Below are positions 16,540 to 25,979 of a stretch of DNA of 64,000 nt, one piece after another; positions within the stretch are counted from its first letter, which is position 1, and every line of letters begins with the position of its first letter. The notes beneath the pieces were generated by a model. The model was not told the origin of the DNA. It searched no databases and saw only the letters and a program-made list of their open reading frames with translations. The stretch comes from SAR202 cluster bacterium (GTDB taxonomy: Bacteria; Chloroflexota; Dehalococcoidia; Lucifugimonadales; UBA3495): the NCBI GenBank assembly GCA_013204585.1, contig JABMNL010000042.1, positions 1-64,000 of the forward strand, written 5' to 3'. Position numbers and translations under genes: made by a program.

Positions 16540-17841
16540 GTGAGTGTGGCGAACGGTAAGAGCGGAAGCAAGCTCTCTAGGTGTTCTTTTTGTGAAAAAC
16601 CCCAGCCTCGGTCAGAGATGGTGGTCGCTGGGGAGGGTCGGGCAGCCGTATGTTACGACTGCATTAGAGTTCTAGGGCAGGTAGTCGAAGAAGAGACTCC
16701 TGCCCCGGCAAAGAAGTTCGAACCCGCGAAACCCTTGGCCCCGCGAAAGATTTATTCCAACTTGGACACCTACGTGGTGGCCCAAGAGCGGGCTAAAAGG
16801 GTCCTCAGCGTAGCGGTCTACAATCACTTCAAGCGGATTTGGAACGGGCACCAAAATTCCGAATCCGACGTGGAGCTACAGAAGACCAATATCCTCCTCA
16901 TTGGCCCCACTGGCTGCGGGAAGACACTGCTGGCAGAAACCCTGGCCCGCACACTGGATGTTCCCTTTGCTGTATGCGATGCCACTTCCCTCACCGAGTC
17001 CGGTTACGTCGGCGAAGACGTAGAGAACATCCTTCTTCGACTGATTCAGGCCGCCGACTGGGATGTAACCCGTGCAGAACACGGAATCATCTATATCGAC
17101 GAGCTAGATAAAATCGCCCGCAAAGAGGGCATAAACCGATCCATTACCCGTGATGTTTCCGGCGAGGGCGTACAGCAAGAACTACTAAAAATAGTAGAGG
17201 GTTGCGTCGCCAATGTACCGCCCCAGGGCGGGCGCAAACATCCCCACCAAGAGTTCATCCAAATTGACACCCGCAACATACTGTTCATCTGTGGCGGCGC
17301 ATTCGCCGGGCTAGACGAAATTGTTGCTAAAAGAATTAGTTCCGGGAACTCTCAGATGGGATTCCTCTCCAGTGGCCGCGACGGAGTCGAACCGGAGGGA
17401 AGCGCCCTTACTCAGGTCATACCCGCAGACCTGCTGCAGTTCGGGTTCATACCCGAGATGGTGGGTCGGCTCCCGGTAACAGTCAGCCTTGAATTGCTGG
17501 ACAAAGAGTCACTGATTCGCGTACTCACGGAACCGAAGAACGCAATCGTGAAACAGTATCAACAGCTTTTCAGCATGGACGGCGTGGAACTGGAATTCAC
17601 CGAAGACGCCCTAGCGGCAGCAGCAGAGCGCGCCCTGGAACACCAGACCGGCGCTCGCTGTTTGCGGTTCGTTATCGAAGACACGCTGATGGACGTGATG
17701 TACGATCTGCCGTCGTTGGATGAAGTAGTCCGCTGCGTAGTGGACCGGGCCGCCATTGAAGGTAAATCGCTACCGAGTCTGTTCACTGAAAGCGGCGAAA
17801 AAGTGGAACTGCCGCCTCAACCAATAAAGAAGACCGCTTAA
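16540..17841 (+). CDS. clpX: ClpX ATPase, Clp protease unfoldase
   Basis: AAA+ unfoldase partner of ClpP. The N-terminal zinc-binding domain has four Cys (CSFC at about 14-17 and CYDC at about 38-41). Walker A is GPTGCGKT, Walker B is [10 protein letters not shown], and sensor and substrate-loop regions ([23 protein letters not shown]) are present. A ClpP-docking loop of the IGF type is probably replaced by MGF in the stretch [11 protein letters not shown]. The start is GTG with GAGGGG close upstream. Length 433. The 3' end overlaps by 4 bases the convergent formyltransferase gene. Confidence 0.96.
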   Translation: MSVANGKSGSKLSRCSFCEKPQPRSEMVVAGEGRAAVCYDCIRVLGQVVEEETPAPAKKFEPAKPLAPRKIYSNLDTYVVAQERAKRVLSVAVYNHFKRIWNGHQNSESDVELQKTNILLIGPTGCGKTLLAETLARTLDVPFAVCDATSLTESGYVGEDVENILLRLIQAADWDVTRAEHGIIYIDELDKIARKEGINRSITRDVSGEGVQQELLKIVEGCVANVPPQGGRKHPHQEFIQIDTRNILFICGGAFAGLDEIVAKRISSGNSQMGFLSSGRDGVEPEGSALTQVIPADLLQFGFIPEMVGRLPVTVSLELLDKESLIRVLTEPKNAIVKQYQQLFSMDGVELEFTEDALAAAAERALEHQTGARCLRFVIEDTLMDVMYDLPSLDEVVRCVVDRAAIEGKSLPSLFTESGEKVELPPQPIKKTA

Positions 17842-18668
17842 CCGGTACGTTTCTCTGGGTCTTCTTGCATTGCTTTAGCTATCTGCCGATCCAGGCAGAG
17901 GCCATTGGGCATCGACCGTGGCAATGGCTCTCCAGAGGCGTCCAGGACCTGCCCGCCCCGTACTAGCACCTCTCCTTGACTGACAGCCCGCAGCGTCTCG
18001 AACAGCAGATACGGTTCCCTCTGGTATTGCTCTCTGCGAATGGCCTGAAAGAGAGCGTAATCCTCACCTTCGGTTTCCTTTATTTGCCCTAGGTCTTTGC
18101 CCTTTAGCGACTCCCAGTGTTGGTCAAACCCTGGCCCGGTTATCGGCACCGTCACATATGAAATGACAGGCCCACGGTCTACCTCTTCGGTTGCCAAGTG
18201 GACCATCGCCCCAGTTTCGCTCGCCTTGGCCTCTATTAGACTCCACACCACTTCCTGCCAGGTCCCCGTCGGACCGTCAGGGAGGGCCGGGTGAAGATTT
18301 AGCAAGGGATATTGACGACACATCTTGCCGCCCACAATCAGCATGTATCCGGCTAGCACACAGATATCGGCTTCACGGTCGGCCAACTTATCCATCACTT
18401 GTTGGTCGAACTCGTCGCGATGGGCGGAGAAACGGCCCTCAACGGCTCTTCGAAAGGCCGAAGAAGAATGGGTGACCAATGGTATGCCGTAGCCGTCAAC
18501 TAACTTAAAAAACTCGTCCGAGCCCTCGGCCTCTCCCCGCTCCCGGTTGCTGAATACAAAACTGATACGGGCATCAGCACCTGTTTCAATCAGGCGCTTT
18601 TGTACAAAATCGAGGAGTCCCCGCGAACCTTCTCCACGCCCGGTGGAGAACCACCCAATATTCAACAT
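17838..18668 (-). CDS. Formyltransferase family protein (PurN-like)
   Basis: Related to phosphoribosylglycinamide formyltransferase, which transfers a formyl group from 10-formyltetrahydrofolate. The catalytic-type stretch [15 protein letters not shown] includes the His, with an Asp further on ([12 protein letters not shown]). The N-terminus ([17 protein letters not shown]) corresponds to the nucleotide-phosphate loop in PurN, but is altered. At 276 residues it is longer than PurN, and the C-terminal 60 residues are not obviously family-like. No pur gene is nearby. It is the last gene of the efp-xseA-xseB run, 51 bases after xseB. The substrate is uncertain. Confidence 0.75.
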   Translation of the reverse strand: MLNIGWFSTGRGEGSRGLLDFVQKRLIETGADARISFVFSNRERGEAEGSDEFFKLVDGYGIPLVTHSSSAFRRAVEGRFSAHRDEFDQQVMDKLADREADICVLAGYMLIVGGKMCRQYPLLNLHPALPDGPTGTWQEVVWSLIEAKASETGAMVHLATEEVDRGPVISYVTVPITGPGFDQHWESLKGKDLGQIKETEGEDYALFQAIRREQYQREPYLLFETLRAVSQGEVLVRGGQVLDASGEPLPRSMPNGLCLDRQIAKAMQEDPEKRTG

Positions 18669-18719
18669 CCTTAGGTTGACACCTTTCCCAACACTTTTAA
18701 TAAGCCGATAGCCAAAGAC

Positions 18720-19001
18720 CTACTCGTCCGGGTCTTCTTCCAGGTCATCATCTGCATAGTTCGGAGCGTCGTCTACGCTATAGGTCTGCTTTAGCTCGGT
18801 AATCTTTAATTCAGCGTTGCTTAGAAGCTCGTTGCAATGCTGCACCAGCTTCATTCCTTCTTCGAAACGTGAGGTAGCATCGGCCAAGGTCAGCCCACCG
18901 GTTTCTAGCTGTTCGGCCATCTCTTGCAAGCGACGGAAAGAACCCTCAAAACTGGTGGATTCAGCATCCGCATCGGGCGAAGAATTCTTGGGCTTGGCCA
19001 T
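18720..19001 (-). CDS. xseB: Exodeoxyribonuclease VII small subunit
   Basis: Small helical subunit that binds XseA to form exonuclease VII, which degrades single-stranded DNA to oligonucleotides. The family core is SFEGSFRRLQEMAEQLE followed by GLTLADATSRFEEGMKLVQ. Lys/Ser-rich N-terminal and very acidic C-terminal tails (YADDDLEEDPDE) bring it to 93 residues. It follows xseA on the same strand after 124 bases. Confidence 0.93.
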   Translation of the reverse strand: MAKPKNSSPDADAESTSFEGSFRRLQEMAEQLETGGLTLADATSRFEEGMKLVQHCNELLSNAELKITELKQTYSVDDAPNYADDDLEEDPDE

Positions 19002-19125
19002 TGTTTAGACTCCTGGGGAGCGGTTTATAAAACGGGTCGTTTCCGCATCACAAGCATAGCTATTGGCCCGTTGTTCCCGCGGCACAAGCATGCCAGTCGA
19101 GAGCGGAATCCGCAAGTGGTAGATG

Positions 19126-20397
19126 CTACAAAAGAGGGGTCATTCCGTTGGGCTGCCCAGCCTTGTCTTTTTTCTTGGGCTCGGGCTTTGCCTTAGGACG
19201 CGGCGCGGCATTGGCAGCGATTGGCCCCACCACCGCCGAAATTGCCCCGTCGGTCACGGTAATCTCAAGCGCATCGCCATCCGAGACCTGTTTAGCACTG
19301 GACAGCACCTGCCCCGTATCTGGCAGGTGAACTATGGAGAACCCTCGACCCAAGGTCGCCAACGGATCCAAGGCCCGCAAACGCTGGCTAATTCCGTCGA
19401 CCTGCATCGTCCTTTCCTGCAACAGCCTTGAGGACGCCGATTGCACCACCCGCCCCACATCGTCTACCCGGCGGCGCATGGTCTGGGTATCGGGCAAGCT
19501 CATCACCATGCGGCGGCGGACTGCGGCCACGTCGGAGCGGTGCGACGCGGTCTGACCCATTAACCGCCGGTGAAACGTCGCCGTCATATTTAACAAGGCC
19601 TGACGAAGCGCATAAGCGTCGGGGACAACCATCTCGGCGGCAGCGGAGGGAGTTGGGGCTCTAAGATCAGCTACGTAGTCTGCGATGGTCTCGTCGGTCT
19701 CGTGACCCACGGCGCTGACCACCGGAGTTTTACACGCGTAGATAGCACGGGCAACCACCTCTTCGTTAAACGGCCAAAGGTCTTCCATGGACCCGCCACC
19801 ACGCCCGATTATTATCACATCGCAACCGCCCTCTCGGTCCAGTAATTCCAAGGCAGCGGCAATTTTCGGAGCGGCTTCTGGCCCTTGGACCATGGTCGGC
19901 GAAATCACCAGTTCTACCAGCGGATAGCGACGTTGTAATACGTTCTGGATATCGTGGAAAACAGCCCCAGTTGCGGAGGTGACCACTCCCACTTTTTTGG
20001 GGAATTCGGGAAGTTGACGTTTGCGGCTGGTTTCGAACAACCCTTCGGCGGCCAGTTTCTGTTTTAGCCGCTCCAATTCCAGGGCCAGCTCTCCCGCACC
20101 TTCGGGCATGGCGATATCCACCATGAAATCGGTGGTGCCGCGTTGGGTGTAGAAAGTAATTCGACCGTGGGCCGAGACAGAAACGCCTTCAGAAAGCAAA
20201 TCGGCGCCCTTCTGGCCTCTAAACATGACGCAGCGCAGTAGGCTTTCCCGGTCTTTCAAACTGAAGTAGGTATGCCCGGCGGAAGAAGCGCGGAGGCCAG
20301 AGACTTCGCCGACAATCCAAAGATCCATCAGCAAAGGGTCGGACTCAAGCGACTCCTTTATGTGGAAGGAAACCTGGCTGACGGTATAGACGGCCAC
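19126..20397 (-). CDS. xseA: Exodeoxyribonuclease VII large subunit
   Basis: Catalytic subunit of exonuclease VII. The N-terminal OB fold (about residues 5-100, with LWIVGEVSGLRASSAGHTYF) binds single-stranded DNA. The catalytic domain has VGVVTSATGAVFHDI, IIIGRGGGSMEDLWPFNEE and VSAVGHETDETIADYVADL, including the family's conserved Gly-rich and His-Glu/Asp motifs. A coiled-coil and a C-terminal beta-barrel (LGRGFSIVHL) complete it. A Lys/Pro-rich tail ends the protein. It starts 3 bases after efp ends, so they are co-transcribed. Confidence 0.95.
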   Translation of the reverse strand: MAVYTVSQVSFHIKESLESDPLLMDLWIVGEVSGLRASSAGHTYFSLKDRESLLRCVMFRGQKGADLLSEGVSVSAHGRITFYTQRGTTDFMVDIAMPEGAGELALELERLKQKLAAEGLFETSRKRQLPEFPKKVGVVTSATGAVFHDIQNVLQRRYPLVELVISPTMVQGPEAAPKIAAALELLDREGGCDVIIIGRGGGSMEDLWPFNEEVVARAIYACKTPVVSAVGHETDETIADYVADLRAPTPSAAAEMVVPDAYALRQALLNMTATFHRRLMGQTASHRSDVAAVRRRMVMSLPDTQTMRRRVDDVGRVVQSASSRLLQERTMQVDGISQRLRALDPLATLGRGFSIVHLPDTGQVLSSAKQVSDGDALEITVTDGAISAVVGPIAANAAPRPKAKPEPKKKDKAGQPNGMTPLL

Positions 20398-20400
20398 AGT

Positions 20401-20967
20401 CTAGCTCACGCGCTCGGTGTACTCTCCGGTGCGGGTATCCACCCGGATAATCGTCCCGGGAGTGATGAACATGGGAACGTTAACCCGAAGGCCAGTTTCT
20501 AATGTTGCCGGTTTGTTGCCGCCCTGGGCGGTATCTCCCCGGAATGAGGGCGGGGTATCGGTAACTTCCAGTTCAACGTGGGTCGGCATCCTGACACTGA
20601 TGGCTCTGCCGTTGTAGAGCACCACATCGACCAACGCCAGCTCTTTCAGGTAACCCAACGAATCTCCCAGTATCTCTTTGGTCAGGTCATACTGCTCGAA
20701 AGTTTCCTGGTCCATGAAGTAATAGAAATTACCATCGGTATACAGGAATTGGGTTGGCCGGTTATCAATATCGGCCAAGGTGAACCCGGTGTCGTAGCGC
20801 TGGAACGTGCGCTCTAAAACTGCCCCGGTCAACAGGTTCTTCATCTTAATTCGGGTAACGGGCGCCCGCTGCTGCATCTTGTGGCGCTCGTATTCCATTA
20901 CTTCCCAAGGCTGATTTTCTAACTCAATAACGAGTCCACGGCTAAGGTCACTAAAGTTGATGCTCAT
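20401..20967 (-). CDS. efp: Elongation factor P
   Basis: Translation factor that rescues ribosomes stalled at polyproline. Three beta-barrel domains are seen: the KOW-like N-terminal domain, OB domain II, and the C-terminal OB domain with GDTAQGGNKPATLETG and VPMFITPGTIIRVDTRTGEY. Length 188 is normal. Ungapped alignment to E. coli EF-P around the domain I tip puts Gln33 (in HKMQQRAP) where Lys34 is modified in E. coli, with Arg34 next to it. GGAGGG precedes the ATG, and a TATACT -10-like element is at 21017-21012. Confidence 0.95.
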   Translation of the reverse strand: MSINFSDLSRGLVIELENQPWEVMEYERHKMQQRAPVTRIKMKNLLTGAVLERTFQRYDTGFTLADIDNRPTQFLYTDGNFYYFMDQETFEQYDLTKEILGDSLGYLKELALVDVVLYNGRAISVRMPTHVELEVTDTPPSFRGDTAQGGNKPATLETGLRVNVPMFITPGTIIRVDTRTGEYTERVS

Positions 20968-21119
20968 CGGGGGTCCCTCCGGGTGTCTGGTGAAGGCCTA
21001 CTGGGGGCAGAAGTATAAATCAAATAAATAAATCTAATAAATCAGGCCTAGCAGTATCTCGATAGAGTGTAACACTCACGCGCCTAACGAGGCGGGAACC
21101 CAAGCAACTGCCTAGTGGT

Positions 21120-22187
21120 CTATTTGGTCGCCTTGCTCAAGGGCGCGGCTCCGTCCTCCTTAAGAATCACTATGTCTTCGATTCGGATTCCGCCCCAGCC
21201 GCTGAGGTAGATACCCGGCTCGACAGTAAACACGGTATTGAGTTCCAGGATGTCTGGAGAACGAGGGCCAACCCTGGGGTTCTCGTGAATCACCAGTCCC
21301 ACTCCATGACCCAGACTGTGACCAAAATTGTCACCGTAGCCGGCTGCAGCAATGATGTCCCTAGACAGGCTGTCGGTCTCTTCGCCAGTCATTGCCACCT
21401 TGACGGTATTGATTGCGGTTAGTTGAGACCCCAAAACGATGTCGTAAATCTTCTTAAAAGTCTCGTCGGCCTCGCCCACAGCGATGGACCGGGAAAGGTC
21501 GGAGCAGTAGCCGCCGACCCTCGCGCCCATGTCGATGACGATGGGGTCTCCATGCTTAATCACGTAGTCGCTGGGCATATGGTGGGCCATTGCCCCGTTC
21601 GGCCCGGCAGCGACAATTGTATCGAAGCTAATGCTGTCAGCGCCGAAGTTGCGCATGGCAACTTCCATCTTCCAGGCTACTTCCCGCTCGGTCATGCCGG
21701 GGACAATAGTGGGGCAGACTTGGTCCATGGCCTTGTCTGAGGCGTCGATTGCCAGTTGCAATAGCGCCAGCTCTTCTGCGTCCTTAATGATACGCTGGTT
21801 TTCGGCCAGCCCAGGCGCAGGCACCAATGTGACGCCACCCAAAGATGAGTCACCCTTGATAGCATCGAGCAAACCATTGTATGAGGAGACGGTCATATCC
21901 TGACTTTCAAAGCCAATTTTCTTGACTCCCGAGGCCTTTATCTCCTCAATGAGCCAGCTCCAGCCGCCTTTGACTTGCTTGACCTCGAAATCGGGAGACT
22001 GGTTACCGGCCTGCTCGGTATACCGGGAATCGGTGACCAGAACAGCGTTGTCTTTGGTGATGAACAGGTAACCCGCCGAACCGCTGAACCCAGACAGATA
22101 GCGTCGGTTTTCTGGGGCTGAAATCAAAACTCCGTCCAGTTCTTTTTCTGGGAATTGGGCAACGAGTCCCTCGACTCTTTCTTTCAT
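21120..22187 (-). CDS. M24 family aminopeptidase (Xaa-Pro peptidase-like)
   Basis: Metallopeptidase that probably removes residues before proline. The N-terminal creatinase-like domain (to about residue 125) is followed by a pita-bread catalytic domain. Metal ligands are the two Asp in IDMGARVGGYCSDLSRS, His in NFGHSLGHGVGL, and the two Glu in TVFTVEPGIYL and GIRIEDIVIL. Length (355) matches PepQ/YpdF-type enzymes. The ATG overlaps the aroQ stop (ATGA), so translation is coupled. It is placed before efp, a common arrangement in many bacteria. Confidence 0.92.
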   Translation of the reverse strand: MKERVEGLVAQFPEKELDGVLISAPENRRYLSGFSGSAGYLFITKDNAVLVTDSRYTEQAGNQSPDFEVKQVKGGWSWLIEEIKASGVKKIGFESQDMTVSSYNGLLDAIKGDSSLGGVTLVPAPGLAENQRIIKDAEELALLQLAIDASDKAMDQVCPTIVPGMTEREVAWKMEVAMRNFGADSISFDTIVAAGPNGAMAHHMPSDYVIKHGDPIVIDMGARVGGYCSDLSRSIAVGEADETFKKIYDIVLGSQLTAINTVKVAMTGEETDSLSRDIIAAAGYGDNFGHSLGHGVGLVIHENPRVGPRSPDILELNTVFTVEPGIYLSGWGGIRIEDIVILKEDGAAPLSKATK

Positions 22188-22630
22188 CGGGATTCCTCCT
22201 CAACAACTGCGGCCAATATCTGTAAGGCCGACGTATAACTTCTCCATCCAAATCCGGCAACCTGACCACGGGCGATGTCAGAAATCACCGAAACTCTTCG
22301 CCAGGGTTCCCTGGCCCACGGGTTTCCCAAATGGACTTCAACCACCGGCAAGCGGGAGTCGATGAGCGCATCTTTCAAGCTGAGACCGTAATGGGTGAGA
22401 GGGCCAGGGTTAACAATTATCCCCTGGACCTTGTCCGAATGTTCCTGGATGCAGGTGACCAAATCTCCTTCCAGATTGGACTGGTAGAAGATTGCCTCTA
22501 CTCCGAGGTCTTTGGCCACTTGGCCGATTTCCTTGTTAACCTCATCCAAAGTCTTGGAGCCGTAGATTGCGGCGTCCCGGCGTCCCAGCATGTTGATGTT
22601 GGGGCCATGCAATATCAAGAAACTGGCCAT
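22184..22630 (-). CDS. aroQ: 3-dehydroquinate dehydratase, type II
   Basis: Converts 3-dehydroquinate to 3-dehydroshikimate in the shikimate pathway. The dodecameric type II family is recognised by LHGPNINMLGRRD, FYQSNLEGDLVTCIQE, IIVNPGPLTHYGLSLKDAL and VVEVHLGNPWAREPWR. The usual catalytic Tyr is seen in AIYGSKTLDE, and His in VEVHLGN. The sequence differs slightly from the common NPGAYTHTS (here NPGPLTHYG). Length 148 is normal. It lies between the xerC-like gene (3-base gap) and the M24 peptidase. Confidence 0.93.
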   Translation of the reverse strand: MASFLILHGPNINMLGRRDAAIYGSKTLDEVNKEIGQVAKDLGVEAIFYQSNLEGDLVTCIQEHSDKVQGIIVNPGPLTHYGLSLKDALIDSRLPVVEVHLGNPWAREPWRRVSVISDIARGQVAGFGWRSYTSALQILAAVVEEESR

Positions 22631-22633
22631 GTT

Positions 22634-23698
22634 CTAGGCGTCCTTCCCGGCAATTGCGGGTTCTTCTATTATGGAGCTATCTTTCGGATTCCGGCGGCCC
22701 GCCGGTTCATCGGCCCTGGGATGGTGGGATAGATAGGCCACCAGGGCTTCTTGCTGGGTAACGTGAGTATAAATCTGGGTGGTAGTGGGACTGGAATGAC
22801 CCAGCAGTTCTTGAATCACCCGCAGGTCTGCGCCGCCCTCCAGCATATGGGTTGCGAATGTATGTCTCAAGGTGTGGGGATGAACATTGTTCCTGGTTCC
22901 CGCCAGGACTGAATAGCGGCGCACAAGTTTCTCGAAGCTACGCCGCGACAGTCGCTCGCCGTACCGGTTCAAAAAAAGCGCCTGGGTTGGCCCGGAGGCC
23001 AACTTGGGACGGGACTCATTGATATAGCGGTCCAAGGCATCTTCGGTCGGCCCGCCGAACAATACCATTCGTTCTTTTGAGCCTTTACCCCGGACCAATA
23101 TCTCCCGCTGGGAGAATTTAATGTCTGTAATATCCATTCCATGAATTTCCGCCAACCGGATACCACAGGCGTATAGAGTCTCCAATATGGCCTTGTCACG
23201 GAGACCGTTGACCGTTGATTCGTCTGGCGCGTCCATCAGCCGGGTAACTTCCCGCTGCCCCAAGAACTGGGGAAGCGTTTTGTCTACCTTTAGTTTGAAG
23301 CTGCGGCCCGATGGTACGGGAGTGGAGCGAAATAGCCCTTCTTGAACCAGGTACTTGTAGAACGTCCGCAACACAGTTAGCTTGCGAGCGACGCTGACCC
23401 TGGCAAAGCCCTGTTCCCCGCCTCGACCTACCGTGGCCAACCACGCCAGGTATCCCCGTAGGTTCTGGCGGTCCATGTCGGTCAAGCCCATTTTTTCTTG
23501 GGCCAGGTACTGGCGGAATGACTGAAGGTCGGCCAGGTAGACCCGCTCGGTATTTTCCGACAGGCCGCGTTGGCCGCGAAGGTAGCGGGGAAACAGCTCT
23601 ACGTAGTGGTCGAACTGGGCCAAACCCTCAAGGCCGGAATTGTCGAGGCTAGTCGCCAACCGAGGCCAGCTCTTCCGGATCTTCGGCGCCATCGGCAC
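22634..23698 (-). CDS. xerC: Tyrosine recombinase XerC/XerD family
   Basis: Site-specific recombinase, probably resolving chromosome dimers at dif. The N-terminal SAM-like core-binding domain (about residues 30-120) is followed by the catalytic domain with Arg (ACGIRLAEI), Lys (VRGKGSKERM), His-x-x-Arg (HTLRHTFATHML), His (LLGHSS) and nucleophile Tyr (TTQIYTHV). At 354 it is about 50 longer than usual, because of an N-terminal stretch that overlaps topA by 50 bases and a Pro/Arg-rich tail. A later start is possible. C versus D subtype is not decidable here, and no second Xer gene is in the window. Confidence 0.9.
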   Translation of the reverse strand: MPMAPKIRKSWPRLATSLDNSGLEGLAQFDHYVELFPRYLRGQRGLSENTERVYLADLQSFRQYLAQEKMGLTDMDRQNLRGYLAWLATVGRGGEQGFARVSVARKLTVLRTFYKYLVQEGLFRSTPVPSGRSFKLKVDKTLPQFLGQREVTRLMDAPDESTVNGLRDKAILETLYACGIRLAEIHGMDITDIKFSQREILVRGKGSKERMVLFGGPTEDALDRYINESRPKLASGPTQALFLNRYGERLSRRSFEKLVRRYSVLAGTRNNVHPHTLRHTFATHMLEGGADLRVIQELLGHSSPTTTQIYTHVTQQEALVAYLSHHPRADEPAGRRNPKDSSIIEEPAIAGKDA

Positions 23699-25979
23699 TG
23701 TCCAGGTTTTCGATAACGGCTTCCTGCCACGAGCAATTAGTGCACGCGATATTATCCCGGGTTTTCTGTACCATCAAACCGCTACATTCTGGACACGGTG
23801 TAGTCAGCGGACGTTGGTTCAATATCAGGTCGCATTCCGGGTATTTGGAACAGCCAAAGAATGACCGGCCCTTGCCTTTGGCGCGGCGCTCTACGATGTC
23901 GTCTCCGCACTTGGGGCAGGCCACACCGGTCTTTTTCAAGATTGGCTTGGTGTTCCGACAATCGGGGAACCCTGTGCAGGCCATGAAGCGACCAAAGCGA
24001 CCGGTCTTAATAACCATTGGTTTGCCACAAACGACCCCTGATTCGTCCGGTTTCTCGCAGACCTCGTCGGTCTCTTCTTCCATCTTAATCTTGGGCATCA
24101 ATTCGTCGGCATTCGACAATGCTTGTTGGAACGGGCCATAGAACTCGCCCAGCATGGGAATCCATTCCCGTTCGCCGCGGGACACGTCGTCCAATTCCTC
24201 TTCCATTTTCGCAGTGAAGTCTGGATCCATTATGTCGGTGAAATACTCAGTTAGCAGGTCGGTCACCGTAATTCCCAGTTGAGTGGGGGTCAGGCGGTTT
24301 CGTTCCCGTTCAACGTAGTTCCGGTTCACCAAGGTGCCAATGGTTGGGGCATAGGTGCTAGGACGACCAATGCCCTTTTCTTCCATGATTTTAATCAGCG
24401 TGGCTTCTGTGTAACGAGGGGGCGGCTCGGTGAAGTGTTGGTTTGCATCTAACTTTGAGCAATCCAAGACATCGCCTTCGGAAAGCGTCGGCAAACTGTT
24501 TTTGTCGTCAGGTTCATTACTGTCGTCCCGTCCTTCCATGTATACGGTGCGGAACCCAGCAAATTTAAGAACCGAACCAGAGGCCCGGAAGTTGTATATA
24601 TTGCCAGTGCCCTTGCAGGTGGCGTCAATGTTCAGAGTCGTTGCCTCGGACCTAGCGTCCTCCATTTGGCTGGCCAGCATCCTCGACCACACAAGGGTGT
24701 AGAGCTTCAACTGGTCCTCGGACAGATAGTCCTTGAGCGATGCAGGATCCCGCTTGATGGACGTGGGGCGGACGGCTTCGTGAGCCTCTTGAGCGCCTTT
24801 GGCGGCCTTGGTGTACGCCCTGGCCTTGGCCGGCAAATGGTCTTTGCCATACCGCTCTTGGATGTACTCCCGAACTTCGGCTAAGGCCGAGTCCGCCACC
24901 TGAGTTGAGTCGGTACGCATGTAGGTAATTAGACCCACCGGGCCGCCGCTACCCACACTGAGACCCTCATACAATTGCTGGGCCACCGACATGGTGCGCT
25001 GGGCGGTAAATCTAAGCTTGCGGCCAGATTCCTGCTGCATGGTGCTGGTGGTGAAAGGGGCGGCAGGCCGTTGCCGTACGTCTCTTTTGCGGACCTCCGC
25101 TATCTTGTAATCGGCGTTTGCCAACTCGGCTTCATAACGCCGGGCTTCTTCTTCTTTAGGAATGCTAATTCGGGCGCGCTCACCCTTTACCGAGTGTAAC
25201 GCAGCCGAGAACTGGTTCTTTTCAATGGCGTCGGTGCCAGTTTTGCGGAGCAGGTTATCAATTGTCCAAGATTCCACAGGAACGAAGGCGGCAATCTCCC
25301 GCTCCCGATCAACAATCATGCGCAGCGATACCGACTGCACCCGACCGGGGGACGTTCCGCGTTGGACGCGACGCCAGAGCAGGGGGCTAATCTGGTACCC
25401 CACTAGGCGATCTAGTATGCGGCGCGCCTGCTGGGCGTTGACCAACTGCATGTCGATCTCGCGGGGATGGCGGAAGGCTTCTTCAACGGCTTCCTTGGTA
25501 ATCTCATGGAACACAACACGCTTTGGCGGCGTGGGCAGGTTCTCCCATTCCGCTGCGTTCTGCAGGTGCCATGAAATGGCTTCGCCCTCCCGGTCCGGGT
25601 CGGTAGCCAGGAATATCTCTTTAGCGTCCTTGCCTGCCTTTTTAATCTGGGTCAGTAGGGAACGCTTATCTTTCATAATGACGTAGGACGGCTCGAAGTC
25701 CTGTTCCACATCGACGCCAATCTTACTCTTGGGCAAATCACGAACATGCCCTTGCGATGCAGTGACGACGTATTTATTACCCAATATTTGCCCAACCGTT
25801 CTGGCCTTCGCTGGTGATTCTACAATCACCAGGCTCTTGCCTGCGGAGCTAGGCAGCTTTACAACGGTAGACTTGCCCTTGGCCGTAGTCTTCCGTTTCG
25901 GTGCGGCCTTTTTTGCCGCTGGTTTGGCCGCCGTTTTGCTGGCCGGCGTTGTTGTGGTTGCGCGGGGTTTAGTTGTCAT
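23649..25979 (-). CDS. topA: DNA topoisomerase I
   Basis: Type IA topoisomerase relaxing negative supercoils. The TOPRIM domain begins SLVIVESPAKARTVGQIL and contains the acidic DPDREGEAISWHL. The nucleophile Tyr is in GLITYMRTDSTQVA. Three C-terminal four-Cys zinc-ribbon modules follow (around residues 640-765; CPKCG, CPECS and related). A Lys/Ala/Thr-rich N-terminal extension of about 45 residues precedes the TOPRIM domain and is unusual. The gene overlaps dprA by 11 bases and xerC by 50. Confidence 0.96.
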   Translation of the reverse strand: MTTKPRATTTTPASKTAAKPAAKKAAPKRKTTAKGKSTVVKLPSSAGKSLVIVESPAKARTVGQILGNKYVVTASQGHVRDLPKSKIGVDVEQDFEPSYVIMKDKRSLLTQIKKAGKDAKEIFLATDPDREGEAISWHLQNAAEWENLPTPPKRVVFHEITKEAVEEAFRHPREIDMQLVNAQQARRILDRLVGYQISPLLWRRVQRGTSPGRVQSVSLRMIVDREREIAAFVPVESWTIDNLLRKTGTDAIEKNQFSAALHSVKGERARISIPKEEEARRYEAELANADYKIAEVRKRDVRQRPAAPFTTSTMQQESGRKLRFTAQRTMSVAQQLYEGLSVGSGGPVGLITYMRTDSTQVADSALAEVREYIQERYGKDHLPAKARAYTKAAKGAQEAHEAVRPTSIKRDPASLKDYLSEDQLKLYTLVWSRMLASQMEDARSEATTLNIDATCKGTGNIYNFRASGSVLKFAGFRTVYMEGRDDSNEPDDKNSLPTLSEGDVLDCSKLDANQHFTEPPPRYTEATLIKIMEEKGIGRPSTYAPTIGTLVNRNYVERERNRLTPTQLGITVTDLLTEYFTDIMDPDFTAKMEEELDDVSRGEREWIPMLGEFYGPFQQALSNADELMPKIKMEEETDEVCEKPDESGVVCGKPMVIKTGRFGRFMACTGFPDCRNTKPILKKTGVACPKCGDDIVERRAKGKGRSFFGCSKYPECDLILNQRPLTTPCPECSGLMVQKTRDNIACTNCSWQEAVIENLDSADGAEDPEELASVGD

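Noticed and set aside
22634-23698. Integrase of an integrated element
   Set aside because: Position inside a housekeeping operon between topA and aroQ, length and motifs fit a chromosomal Xer recombinase; no attachment repeats or phage genes are near.
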